From: Acidobacteriota bacterium
GTDB taxonomy: Bacteria > Acidobacteriota > Terriglobia > Terriglobales > Acidobacteriaceae
NCBI GenBank assembly: GCA_021813745.1
Contig: JAKAJO010000098.1
Location: 19,537 to 83,536 of the forward strand
Direction of reading: 5' to 3'
Length of the DNA: 64,000 nucleotides
Shown here in pieces: positions 1 through 7,837 of the stretch; the first letter of the stretch is position 1, and every line of letters begins with the position of its first letter. Below the pieces are notes generated by a model. It had not been told where the DNA came from. It worked only from the letters and a program-made list of their open reading frames with translations, and searched no databases. Made by a program: the position numbers and the translations under genes.

Positions 1-781
1 GGCAGTTCTCCGATACCGGAGGATGCTGATAGGCAAACGGCCCCCGGTATTGCGCGTGGCAGCTCAGACACAGCTCGTTGGTGTTGGCGGTGCGAAGATT
101 GTGGCCGGCGGTGCCTCCATGGGGATCGTGGCAGTCGGCGCAGCTCATCTTTCCTTCGCGCAGCGGGTGATGGTACGGCATACTCAACTGCGCCTTCTCC
201 GTCTGGTGGCAGCGAAGGCAGGCATCGTTCGATACCGACCGGCGTTCGACAAGTGCGTTGGTTTCAGGAGAAACAAGGCTCACACCGCGGGCGCCGTGCT
301 TGGCCGTAGAGAAAGCGGCGTTACCCTCACCGGCGGATTTGACTGCGTCAGCATGCACCTGATGGCAATCGATGCAGCGTACTCCGTTGGCAGCGTGCGC
401 TCCACTGGTCCAGTGCCGGGTGTTTTCATCCTGCGCATGGCAGCTCAGGCATACTCCGTTGGCCTCGGTCGCGGATCGATGCTGGAAGGAGACGATCTTC
501 GCAACGTCTCCTCCGCCATCAACGTGAAGGCTGCCATTGCCATGACAATCCTCGCACTGGATACCCTGCTGGGCATGAAAGGCATGCTGGAAGGTTTTGG
601 CCAAATCGGCATGGCAGGTCGCGCACGTATCCGCGCCGACTGGTTTTGCACCCACAATCTGCTTGTACCTCTGGAACTGCGCGTTGCCGTTAACAGCGCC
701 GTTCACAGAAGAGACTGGGAGGCAAACAAAGGCCGTAACAAGCACCGCTGCGAATGTAACAAGCAGAGAAGGACGCATCAT
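1..781 (-). CDS. DmsE/MtrA-like multiheme c-type cytochrome (3' end outside window)
   Basis: Periplasmic electron-transfer protein of the DmsE/MtrA type, known for carrying electrons through the envelope to extracellular or outer-membrane acceptors. Reading the minus strand gives an N-terminal hydrophobic signal segment (about residues 5-29) followed by seven c-heme motifs within the window: CATCH, CEDCH, CLSCH, CIDCH, CLRCH, CADCH and CLSCH, with many spare histidines as distal ligands. Family members usually have ten hemes, so about three probably lie beyond base 1. There are two adjacent ATG codons (781 and 778). GAGGA at 786-790 fits the second slightly better. A CRP/FNR-like palindrome lies about 235 bases upstream. 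The heme motifs make the class secure, while the DmsE subfamily is recognised from spacing and overall sequence only. Confidence 0.88.
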   Translation of the reverse strand, partial: MMRPSLLVTFAAVLVTAFVCLPVSSVNGAVNGNAQFQRYKQIVGAKPVGADTCATCHADLAKTFQHAFHAQQGIQCEDCHGNGSLHVDGGGDVAKIVSFQHRSATEANGVCLSCHAQDENTRHWTSGAHAANGVRCIDCHQVHADAVKSAGEGNAAFSTAKHGARGVSLVSPETNALVERRSVSNDACLRCHQTEKAQLSMPYHHPLREGKMSCADCHDPHGGTAGHNLRTANTNELCLSCHAQYRGPFAYQHPPVSENC

Positions 782-1133
782 CCTGTCCTCGCCGGTAATC
801 CCCGGTACGCGCGCAGTCTAATCGGGCTTGGCCGCGCTAGCTGTGTTGTGTCGAGGCCGGATTCATCTGAAGCGTCCCCCGTCATCGACAGTGACCGGGA
901 GAGCGCTCGCATAGAGGAAACGAGATCCGAAATGCCTACCGCTGGCAAGGAGCCGATGTCCGGCGCCCACCGGGTGCACGCAGCGTTTTTACCATGGCAG
1001 GAGAGTTTGGTATGTGATTGCAATCACGCACAATCTGGCTCTACATCAGCATTGATAGCTGCGAAGCGTCGTCGAACCCGATCAATGATAATGCGGGAGG
1101 CGGTTTTTTTGAGGGGGCGGGGCAGATGGACAT
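782..1133. other. Intergenic region upstream of the cytochrome gene
   Basis: No coding frame here looks real. The region holds the ribosome binding site of the cytochrome gene and, at 1014-1027, a palindrome described separately. It ends where remnants of other genes begin. Confidence 0.5.
1014..1027. promoter_or_regulatory. CRP/FNR-family-like palindrome
   Basis: GTGATTGCAATCAC is a perfect 14-base palindrome that matches the TGTGA-N6-TCACA layout of CRP-type sites (TGTGA, then TCAC). It is the only such site seen upstream of the multiheme cytochrome gene, about 235 bases from its start. Control by a CRP/FNR-type regulator would suit a respiratory gene, but no promoter could be placed with confidence. 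Confidence 0.4.
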
Positions 1134-1290
1134 GCGGGAACGGGAACTGCCTACCTGTACAGCATAGTGGCCACTGTCGCGCCGGACCTGTTTCCGGCCG
1201 TGTTTCGCGCTTCGTCGGGAGTGATAGGTCTCTATTTCGAGCCGGCAGCAGTGATCACCGCTCTTGTCCTTTTGGGCCAGGTGCTGGAAC
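1134..1290 (+). pseudogene. Remnant of a heavy-metal P-type ATPase
   Basis: A frame of about 52 codons encodes segments such as [17 protein letters not shown] and [20 protein letters not shown]. These closely resemble the transmembrane region before the actuator domain of CopA/SilP-type copper ATPases. No start codon precedes it, and the similarity stops abruptly at about base 1290, where an unrelated sequence is fused in the same frame. Everything else of the roughly 700-800 residue enzyme is missing. This is a fossil, not a working gene. Confidence 0.5.
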
Positions 1291-1440
1291 TCCGCCAGAA
1301 TCTCGCCGCGCCCGTTCGCGCACGCCTGCTCACGCTCGCGCAGGAAAGGGGTGAGGACTACCAGCGCAGGCTCACATCGGAAGCCGAGCGAACGCTGGGA
1401 AAGCTGCATCTGGTGCATAGCATCGCCAATGCTGCTAGCC
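1291..1440 (+). pseudogene. Remnant of an AbiEii-type nucleotidyltransferase toxin
   Basis: Directly after the P-type ATPase fossil, the same frame continues with [20 protein letters not shown], which resembles the extreme N-terminus of AbiEii toxins (Asn-Leu-Ala-Ala-Ser-Val-Arg-Ala-Arg-Leu-Leu type). The expected YALERLLYRL region is degenerate, and the catalytic GALLF and D-x-D parts are absent. Loss of both genes on either side of one junction suggests an old deletion. The identification rests on about 35 residues. Confidence 0.4.
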
Positions 1441-1602
1441 TCTTTCTACGACTCATACTGGCCGCGAAGTGCTGCGTGCCTTGGAGGCCTTTGAAAGCAA
1501 GATCAGTTGGATTCAGCAGGCGAGCGCGCGCTTCGTATAGATGGCGGAGCTGTAGAGGGTATGTAGAAGAGAGAGGATTGATCCTGCGGTCGGAAGCGCC
1601 GT

Positions 1603-1866
1603 CTATTCGGACGTACCGCTTTGCTTTTTCTTTTGACGCAGTTCCATGAGTAGCCGCGTGCACTCCGCACACTTGAAGATATGCAGATCGTTGAGAGCGT
1701 CTAGCGTTATATTGCCGGGATCGTCGATCAAACTCTTCAAGACGGCTGGATCTGGACATCCCTTGCGCTCCGGATTGGGGTAATGAGCGAGAACGTGTTC
1801 CTGCAGCTTTTCAAACAAAAGCGTGTCGTTCTCGTCGTCAGTGGGACTAAAGGATTTCTCGGTCAC
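1603..1866 (-). CDS. Small zinc-binding, anti-sigma-like protein
   Basis: An 87-residue soluble protein encoded directly downstream of a sigma factor gene, with 35 bases between them. It starts with GTG at 1866, preceded by a good AAGGA ribosome binding site. The second half has a Cys at 'GCPDP' and a conserved-looking H-x3-C-x2-C arrangement in HIFKCAEC, the ligand pattern of zinc-containing anti-sigma factors (ZAS: H-x3-C-x2-C). There is no membrane segment, so it would act in the cytoplasm. The most likely role is holding the adjacent sigma factor inactive. This follows from the motif and gene order, not from a recognised named family. Confidence 0.65.
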   Translation of the reverse strand: MTEKSFSPTDDENDTLLFEKLQEHVLAHYPNPERKGCPDPAVLKSLIDDPGNITLDALNDLHIFKCAECTRLLMELRQKKKQSGTSE

Positions 1867-1901
1867 GGTTTCCTTTCCAACTGCACATAGCGTTGCGGCA
1901 A

Positions 1902-2462
1902 TCAGGTTTCATGATTTTCACTCTCCAGTTTTTTGCGGATTCTGTCGAGCGCCCTCTTACATCGAAGACGAATCGCCGCCTCCGTGGTTCCCAGAACCAC
2001 GGCGACTTCACTCCAACGAGATCGGCTATAGCGGAGCAAAAGGGCGAAACGTACGTTAGATGGTACGTCGCGTAAGATTCCCTCCAAGTCTATCGCTGAA
2101 TCAATGCGAGCATGCGGATTTTGAGCTGTACCAGAGGTGAGTTCCTGGTTCGACCCGACGAAGATCAATCGATTGTTCGCTTTCCGCAGACGCCTCATCT
2201 CCTGGCGGAATGAGCGTTCCAGCAAAAGCTCTACTTCATCAGGACCACAAGGAGGGCCGGTCTGGAGGTGGAGAACTGTCTTCTCAATGGCGGCTTCGAT
2301 GATCTCTGGCGCCAGCGCTTCATCGCCCAACTGAGAGCGAGCAACATGATTCGCACGTTCCCATAGGTGTCCAACAGCAATGCGCAGGGGCTCTTCAATC
2401 CATTCCTGCTCGGGCGGGAATCTCACGTTCCAACATAGATCGGAGGGAGAGGGGGATCGCAT
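1902..2462 (-). CDS. ECF-like RNA polymerase sigma factor
   Basis: A sigma-70-family protein of about 186 residues. The C-terminal third reads as a region 4 helix-turn-helix: RFALLLRYSRSRWSEVAVVL followed by GTTEAAIRLRCKRALDRIRK, the part that contacts the -35 element. The N-terminal region is divergent and region 2 is hard to assign by eye. The ATG at 2462 has AAGGA nine bases upstream and is preferred over the ATG at 2471. It forms a two-gene unit with the zinc-binding protein downstream, the usual sigma/anti-sigma order. Its targets cannot be told from the window. Confidence 0.75.
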   Translation of the reverse strand: MRSPSPSDLCWNVRFPPEQEWIEEPLRIAVGHLWERANHVARSQLGDEALAPEIIEAAIEKTVLHLQTGPPCGPDEVELLLERSFRQEMRRLRKANNRLIFVGSNQELTSGTAQNPHARIDSAIDLEGILRDVPSNVRFALLLRYSRSRWSEVAVVLGTTEAAIRLRCKRALDRIRKKLESENHET

Positions 2463-2877
2463 CTCGACCATCCTTCAGCAGGGATTTCCGTCATCCTGAA
2501 CCGGGTACGGCAGGAGCGGATGCCGGATGAGTCATACATCAAAGCTCAGGCGCCGCCGGCAACCTAACTCGCCGACGTATCTCCCAAAGCAATTTCTGCA
2601 AAGCACGGCAGAGATCGAACGCTGTGGAAGTCTTTCTTGATCTTTGTGCCTTGACCGGACTCGCGCAGCAAGCTCAAGTCTCGAAAAGGTTAAGCCTGCA
2701 ATGCCGGATGAAAGCGAGCAGCCCACGCTAACCAAGGCGATGCGTGAACTGTAAGCGCATTGTAGGACCAGATGCGTAGTTGTGTGTTAAAAGTCATGCA
2801 TTCCTGTTCGATTTTTCGCTTCTCGATGGCTTTATATGTAGAAGGCGCTTTTGCATCTCCTTTCCCTGAGGTGCGCA
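2463..2877. other. Intergenic region between sigma factor and HTH gene
   Basis: About 415 bases without a convincing gene on either strand. It must carry the promoters of both flanking genes. An AT-rich TTTATATG stretch near 2831-2838 could be a -10 region for the plus-strand gene, but no good -35 partner is visible. GAGGT just before 2878 is the ribosome binding site of the next gene. Confidence 0.4.
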
Positions 2878-3582
2878 ATGACCACTGCGCTTAAACGGAA
2901 CGCCGTCAATGCGTGGAGCGAGGAGGCCAGAGCGATCGCCACGCAGGCCCGCGTCCTGTCCGGCGAGAAACTCGATCAACTTGTTCGCCGCTTGCAACGG
3001 CACAGCGGACGTTCGAGAGAATCCTGCTGGCGCTTCGTGATGCAGACCGGCCTGAAGATCCGCGACGAGCATCGCCGCTGGACCGAAGCCGAGATCGACA
3101 CGCTGCGCGAGTACGTCGCCATGCACACGATCGCGGAGACGGCGAAGATGTTGGGCCGTAGCGTGAAGTCAGTTCGCTGCGCTCTTGAACGGAATGATTT
3201 GAAGATACGCGAACTTCGCTGCGACATGATGTCCATCGATTCTCTGGCGAAGATCCTGCATGTGCGCAAAACCGAGATCCAGTCCTGGATCGAGAAGGGC
3301 TGGCTGGAGTCAACGGCCCGCACACACGGCAAGCGGACGCGCTACGTCATTACACCGGAGGCCTTTCGGGCGCTCTACACGCGCCATCTCAGCGAGCTCC
3401 TCGATCAGAAACGAATCCCCAACGTGGCGCTGTTCGAGGCGTTCTACAACTACTGCTTCGTGCCCAAGCACACCATTGGCACCCAACTGCTGACGGTACG
3501 CCGGGACAAACGGGAGCGGGAGGCCTTTGCCGAAAGCCAGACGGAGAACGATGAATTTGCGGAAGAGGCCAGCATGGATTGA
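2878..3582 (+). CDS. DNA-binding protein with SANT/Myb-like and MerR-like helices
   Basis: A 234-residue protein beginning at the ATG at 2878 (GAGGT six bases before). Around residues 65-100 there is a Trp-centred SANT/Myb-like segment, RRWTEAEIDTLREYVA then AETAKMLGRSVKSVRCALER, typical of a tri-helical DNA-binding fold. A second helix-turn-helix at about residues 117-160 (SLAKILHVRKTEIQSWIEKG) resembles MerR/excisionase winged helices. The C-terminus is charged and probably disordered. It may be a regulator or accessory DNA-binding protein of the element. No specific family name was recognised. Confidence 0.7.
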   Translation: MTTALKRNAVNAWSEEARAIATQARVLSGEKLDQLVRRLQRHSGRSRESCWRFVMQTGLKIRDEHRRWTEAEIDTLREYVAMHTIAETAKMLGRSVKSVRCALERNDLKIRELRCDMMSIDSLAKILHVRKTEIQSWIEKGWLESTARTHGKRTRYVITPEAFRALYTRHLSELLDQKRIPNVALFEAFYNYCFVPKHTIGTQLLTVRRDKREREAFAESQTENDEFAEEASMD

Positions 3583-3712
3583 GGACACCGGATTCTTTGA
3601 GCTGAGATCGACGTGCCGGTTCTTTGATGCCTCGCTTTGGAAAGTCGTCCTTTACACTGTTGAAAATCACCTCCAAGCCATCGTGACCATGCAGGAAGAA
3701 TCGGCCGAATGA
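3551..3712 (+). CDS. Possible small protein overlapping the DUF1016 gene start
   Basis: A 53-codon frame starts inside the end of the preceding gene. It finishes with a TGA that overlaps the ATG of the DUF1016 gene in an ATGA arrangement, which would suit translational coupling. No good ribosome binding site or recognisable domain is visible, and the amino-acid composition is unremarkable. It could be a coincidental open frame. Confidence 0.22.
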   Translation: MNLRKRPAWIEDTGFFELRSTCRFFDASLWKVVLYTVENHLQAIVTMQEESAE

Positions 3713-4734
3713 GCGGAAAACTGATCCATAAGAACACTGAGTTCTCCGAGATCCTCGGCATTATCCGCGCTGGCCGCGCCAAGGCATACAAGGCGGTCAA
3801 CGTCGCGCTCATCGATACTTATTGGGCGGTCGGCGCGTACCTGTCGCAGAAGGTGGAGGACTCAGGCTGGGGCAAGGGGATCGTGAAAGAACTGGCCGAC
3901 TGGTTGCTGGCGCGGGCGCCGGACTTGAAGGGTTTCTCAGCATCTAACCTCTGGCGAATGAAGCAGTTCTACGAGGTTTACGCCGACGATCCAAAACTCG
4001 CACCACTGGTACGAGTTTTGCCGTGGACGCATAATTTGTTGATTCTCGGACAAAGCAAGCGGCCGGAAGAGCGCGAGTTCTATCTGAAGGCAGCTGTGAG
4101 AGCGAGATGGAGCAAGCGAGAACTGGCTCGCCAGATCGAGACGGCGGCCTTCGAGCGCACCGCCCTGGCAAGCAAGAAACTCGCGCCAGCGGTGCGAGAT
4201 TTGCCCCAGGATGCGACCGGAGTTTTCAAGGACAGCTACTTGCTTGATTTTCTCGACCTGCCGGAACGCCACAGAGAGGCCGAGCTACAGGCCGGTCTAC
4301 TGCACAACCTGCGCAAGTTCCTCATGGAACTGGGCGACGGCTTTGCCTTTGTCGGCGAGAAGGTGCGTGTGTAGGTGGGCAACCAGGATTTTGAGCTCGA
4401 TCTGCTCTTCTACCACCGCGACCTGCAGTGCCTGGTCGCATTCGAATTGAAAGCCGGACGCTTTGAGCCCGAACATCTTGGCAAGCTCTCCTTCTATCTG
4501 GAGGCGCTTGATCGGGATCGCAAACGCCCGCACGAAAACTCCAGCATCGGCGTTCTGCTCTGCCGCACCAAGGACGATGAGGTCGTGGAATACGCCATGA
4601 GCCGCCACATTTCGCCGGCGCTTGTCGCTCAGTACGAAACACGGCTGATCCCGAAGGCCGTATTGCAACAAATGCTCCACGAATGGAGTTTGATGCTGGA
4701 AGCTCCTGGCTCAGAGGAAGAAAGAGAGGCTTGA
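3709..4734 (+). pseudogene. DUF1016/YhcG-family PD-(D/E)XK nuclease gene interrupted by an amber codon
   Basis: Two halves of one DUF1016 protein lie in the same frame, separated only by TAG at 4372-4374. The first 221 residues contain the DUF1016 N-terminal helical domain (for example YWAVGAYLSQK, WGKGIVKELADWL, FSASNLWRMKQFY). The second half begins with DFELDLLFYHRDLQCLVAFE and LKAGRF, the nuclease core with its acidic residues and E-x-K motif. Family proteins run straight through this junction at about 340 residues. A C-to-T change of CAG to TAG would explain it. Unless the stop is suppressed, only a nuclease-less fragment is made. YhcG-type proteins have been linked to DNA processing and phage defence. 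Confidence 0.85.
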
Positions 4735-5291
4735 GAACGCCATCCATTATGCCACTTCAATGATGGGTCTATACTCTGAGCGTAATTCCTGCCGACGAGC
4801 GTCCAAACGCCGAGCTGCCAGCGCAATTCCGTTGTGTACCGCTCCTGAAGGATGTCGAGGTCGAAGGGAACGCTGCGCGCCAGAAAGCGCACGTCGTTGC
4901 GGTCTTTCTGGCTGTTTCTTTCGAGTTTCGATAGGGCCAGGTCGTAGGGATCGAGAGCCATCAGATGGAGGTTGCTGTAAGCGCCGGGGAACATTTCGAC
5001 AAAACGGTCATCGTAGCTCTCGGGGATGACGGCAACGGCAACGCGGTCAAGATAGATGCGGTACTTTTGATGCAGTGGTCCGCCGCGAATGCCAAGTTCC
5101 ATCAAGGTTTCGGCGGCGGCACGCGGCCGATGCTCGATGACATCGACATCCGCCGTGGGCCGCTCTAGTCCATAGAGCAGCATTACGACGAAACCGCCGA
5201 TACAGTCGATGCGCACGCTTGAATCGACCGCCTCGTCCAGTTCCCTGAAGAAGGAATCCCAAGGTTCCGGCGGCCGTTTAGAGGACGACAT
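4629..5291 (-). CDS. DUF6036-like nucleotidyltransferase, putative toxin of an XRE-paired module
   Basis: Starts with ATG at 5291, overlapping the end of the XRE gene by 14 bases, so the two are translated together. Residues 25-60 (IDCIGGFVVMLLYGLERPTA then DVDVIEH) form the GG-x-A/V...D-x-D core of the nucleotidyltransferase superfamily, and DPYDLALSKLERNSQKDRND fits the helical part seen in DUF6036 and AbiEii relatives. Homology is clear to about residue 165. The last 55 or so residues look unlike the family and run 106 bases into the converging DUF1016 gene, so the C-terminus may have been altered by a frameshift. One alternative frame stops at 4747, before that gene. The toxin role is inferred from the pairing. 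Confidence 0.68.
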   Translation of the reverse strand: MSSSKRPPEPWDSFFRELDEAVDSSVRIDCIGGFVVMLLYGLERPTADVDVIEHRPRAAAETLMELGIRGGPLHQKYRIYLDRVAVAVIPESYDDRFVEMFPGAYSNLHLMALDPYDLALSKLERNSQKDRNDVRFLARSVPFDLDILQERYTTELRWQLGVWTLVGRNYAQSIDPSLKWHNGWRSQASLSSSEPGASSIKLHSWSICCNTAFGISRVSY

Positions 5292-5964
5292 GATCGAGTT
5301 GCTCCACGCCAAGGTCTGTCAGCAGATTCCAGTGCTCCGCCGATTTTGGCCGATGCTCGCGCAGCCAGACACGTTCGGCTTGGGTCATCGATTCTCTGCA
5401 CAGAGTATCTTCTTTCACCAGACGGGAGGGCTCCAGTTTGGCAACGCGGGCGGCTAACTCTGCTTCCAACTGGGAGCTGCCGGCTTTCTCAGCCGCCTGT
5501 CGTGCTAGCTCAATCACATACGCCAGCCGGTTCTGCCGATCCCTTAACTTTGCATTCGCGGTCAGCCAATCCCAGTTCAGATGCGGATAGGCCAGAGGCA
5601 GCCACACCAGCGCCTCGGTGACGCGCGAGTCCAGATCGTCCGAGTCCAGAGCGTCCATCAACAGTTCCACCGGATTGAGCCGGACCGAGCCGCGCAGATA
5701 GGCGAAGCCCGGATAGCCCAAACTACCCAGCATCGTCTGGAAGAAGCCGGCGTGGTGAGCGCGTGGCCGGTATTCCGAGAGAGGAAGCGCTGTGGCCGGA
5801 ACTTCAAAGACTTCCACCGCCCGTGATGCAAGTTCTGAGGAGACAGCCCGTTCTCCCCGCTCGACCATCGACAGATAGGCCTGGGTCACGCCGAGCCGCG
5901 CGGCAGCTTGGGCTTGCGTCCAGGAGGACGCCTTGCGGGCGCTTTTGAGCTCGTCTCCGGTCAC
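5278..5964 (-). CDS. XRE-family helix-turn-helix protein, putative antitoxin and autorepressor
   Basis: The N-terminus carries a lambda-Cro/XRE fold: ELKSARKASSWTQAQAAARL then GVTQAYLSMVERGERAVS, residues about 4-40. The rest (about 185 residues) is a helical domain of the kind found in antitoxins paired with nucleotidyltransferase-like toxins. I favour the GTG start at 5964, because the longer alternative (ATG at 6015) would put a perfect operator-like inverted repeat (5971-5993) inside the coding sequence. The gene overlaps the downstream nucleotidyltransferase gene. Expected behaviour is binding of the inverted repeat to repress its own operon. Confidence 0.72.
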   Translation of the reverse strand: MTGDELKSARKASSWTQAQAAARLGVTQAYLSMVERGERAVSSELASRAVEVFEVPATALPLSEYRPRAHHAGFFQTMLGSLGYPGFAYLRGSVRLNPVELLMDALDSDDLDSRVTEALVWLPLAYPHLNWDWLTANAKLRDRQNRLAYVIELARQAAEKAGSSQLEAELAARVAKLEPSRLVKEDTLCRESMTQAERVWLREHRPKSAEHWNLLTDLGVEQLDHVVL

Positions 5965-5970
5965 GTCTTG

Positions 5971-5993
5971 AATATAACACCTGTTGTTATATT
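5971..5993. promoter_or_regulatory. Inverted-repeat operator before the XRE/nucleotidyltransferase pair
   Basis: AATATAACA and TGTTATATT form perfect nine-base arms around a five-base spacer, immediately upstream of the GTG start of the XRE gene. On the minus strand a -35-like TTGCCA followed after 17 bases by CATAAA would place the repeat over the promoter downstream edge. This is the expected layout for autorepression by the XRE protein. Confidence 0.55.
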
Positions 5994-6082
5994 TATGCGA
6001 TAATCCCGAACTCATGGCAAGCTCACTGTTTGCATCTGTTTAAGAACAAAAAGATAGAAGAAAATAGCGCTCAGGCCGGAGA

Positions 6083-6448
6083 TCACCCTCTGCTCGATCC
6101 CTTCTCCCCGTTGCACCACCAGTGGACGGCTTGGATGTTGTCCGGGTGATCGTCCCGCCAGGCTCCGCCCATACCGCGGGGGTGAATGTGGTCGGGGACG
6201 ACATCTACGTAACTGGTGAACCTCTCCTTGCAGAGGGTGCAGATGCCACTTTGGGCGAGGATCTTCCGGTCGAGAAGCTTGCGCATCTCGCCATTGGAGC
6301 GGAGTTCCCTGTACCCCCGGGGATGTTGAGGGTCTTCAATCCGGCGGACGCCCATCTGGCGCCGGCGCCTTTCTCTTGGAATTGCCTCTCTTCCGCAGCA
6401 GAAGAGGGAGCGGTGGATCGGACAGAGTTGATTCCGGCGGAGTCTCAT
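6083..6448 (-). CDS. HNH endonuclease
   Basis: A 121-residue protein with the HNH zinc-finger nuclease motif near its end: CTLCKERF supplies the first Cys pair, VVPDHIHPRGMGG carries the catalytic His (D-H), and DNIQAVHWWCNGEKG gives the Asn and the final His/Cys. An N-terminal CPIHRSLFCCGRE segment may form a second zinc-binding knuckle. ATG at 6448 has AGAGGA upstream. It cuts DNA through a single metal ion in the HNH family. It lies between a recombinase and the XRE pair, typical of mobile-element cargo. Its target is unknown, and it could be a homing-type or restriction-type nuclease. Confidence 0.82.
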   Translation of the reverse strand: MRLRRNQLCPIHRSLFCCGREAIPRERRRRQMGVRRIEDPQHPRGYRELRSNGEMRKLLDRKILAQSGICTLCKERFTSYVDVVPDHIHPRGMGGAWRDDHPDNIQAVHWWCNGEKGSSRG

Positions 6449-6576
6449 GGTGTCCTCTTGATTGGCTTTGGTGCAATTGTGGGATGGGATGGGCAGGAAA
6501 CGGGATCGTCTGCTTCAGCAAACGGAGATCTCTGAGAAGCCCTTTTTCTCAGGGGCCAGTTGTCAGTTTTCAGGGA

Positions 6577-7548
6577 TCAGATACCCAGGCCGGCAGCGGC
6601 ATTCCGGGTGAAGATCTCCCCGATCCGGATGTATCGGGCCAGCATCTCGGCCGATTTATGACCGGTCTGGCGCATGATGTCGCGCTCGCTGATCCCGTTC
6701 ATCGCGGCCTGGGTGACGCATCCTGCGCGCAGGCTATGGCCGCCTAGAGGTTCCGGCTTCAGGCCGGCGCGGCTGGCGGCCCGCTTCAAGATCCAGCCGA
6801 CGCAGTCCTTGTGGAGCCCGCGGCGGGAGAGCTTGCCATGGCGGTTAACCCCGCGAAACACGGCACCGGAAGGGATGCCCGATGCGGCGAGCCAGCGGCG
6901 GAGGGCGCGCACCGGGCAGGTTTCCTTCTCCTTCCCAAAGGGAATGCCGACCTTGCGGCCGGCGGCCTCCTGGTCGGTCTTCGAGCGGCAGAGATCAATG
7001 ACGAGGCCGTCTTGGGTGAAAGAGAGGTGGGCGTAGTCGATCGCGGCAAGCTCCGAGCGGCGGAAGGCGCCTGCGAAGCCCAAGAGAACCAGCGCCCGGT
7101 CGCGGAGGCCAGAGAGCGTCTCCGGGCAGCAGGCAACGATCCGGCGAACGTCGGCAGTCAGGAGCGGAGCCTTGCCCTCCTGAGCGGTGCCGATCGAGCG
7201 GCGGATGCCCTTGAGGGTCTCGCTCACGACGAAGTGATGGCTCGACGAGGGCGACTCTTCAAACCCTGCCGCCTGGTGAGCCTTGGTGATCGAGGTGAGC
7301 CGGCGGGTGATGGTGGCCGAGCGAAGAAAGCCCGCGCGGTCGGCGATGTAGAGGGCAACGGTTGTCGGAGTTGCCGGCAGGTGGGTCAGGTTGTGCTCCT
7401 GGCAGAACCGGGTGAAGTCCTCGAAGTCGGTCCGGTAGGCGCGCAAGGTGGCGGGGGCCTTGGCAGCGTGGATATAGGATCGGGTCTTCTCGATCAGGTC
7501 TTCGAGGCCGGGGGAGCGCATGGCCAGGGAAAGTGTCTGCGGTTGCAT
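6577..7548 (-). CDS. Tyrosine recombinase / integrase
   Basis: A 323-residue site-specific recombinase. The N-terminal SAM-like core-binding domain occupies about residues 10-110 (SYIHAAKAPATLRAYRTDFE). The catalytic domain follows with the first Arg in GAFRRSELAAI, a beta-hairpin Lys (SKTDQ), HSLRAG for the His-x-x-Arg pair, TGHKS for the second His position, and the nucleophile Tyr in MLARYIR near the C-terminus. All active-site residues appear intact, so it should be functional. ATG at 7548 follows GGGAG by eight bases. It is a good candidate for integrating or resolving the element, although no tRNA or obvious attachment repeat is seen next to it. Confidence 0.9.
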   Translation of the reverse strand: MQPQTLSLAMRSPGLEDLIEKTRSYIHAAKAPATLRAYRTDFEDFTRFCQEHNLTHLPATPTTVALYIADRAGFLRSATITRRLTSITKAHQAAGFEESPSSSHHFVVSETLKGIRRSIGTAQEGKAPLLTADVRRIVACCPETLSGLRDRALVLLGFAGAFRRSELAAIDYAHLSFTQDGLVIDLCRSKTDQEAAGRKVGIPFGKEKETCPVRALRRWLAASGIPSGAVFRGVNRHGKLSRRGLHKDCVGWILKRAASRAGLKPEPLGGHSLRAGCVTQAAMNGISERDIMRQTGHKSAEMLARYIRIGEIFTRNAAAGLGI

Positions 7549-7837
7549 GGGGTGAACTCCCGATAAATGAAGGGAATAAGAAGGGTGGAGCGAGAACGGT
7601 CACCCGATCCAACGGAAGACGAACAAGGGTCGCGGCCTGGATCGGGACGAGGCCATGGGCGACGAGGGTCTAATCAAGGTTGAATGGGAGACAACTGGAG
7701 GAAATCGATCAGGCTGACCACTTTCCGTCAGTGAGTCCACGAATGTTTCGGCACTCGCTGCGCACACCTGGTGAGGCTCGACCTCAGGAATCCTTCGATG
7801 AGACGGTCCGGGTTGGCTGATGCCGGATCAGTATGTC

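Noticed and set aside
23..1354. Long plus-strand open frame over the cytochrome gene
   Set aside because: It runs antisense to a clear series of heme motifs on the minus strand and shows no domain of its own.
6532..6552. Hairpin CTGAGAA/TTCTCAG after the integrase gene
   Set aside because: Only seven base pairs and no T run in the direction of transcription; too weak to call a terminator.
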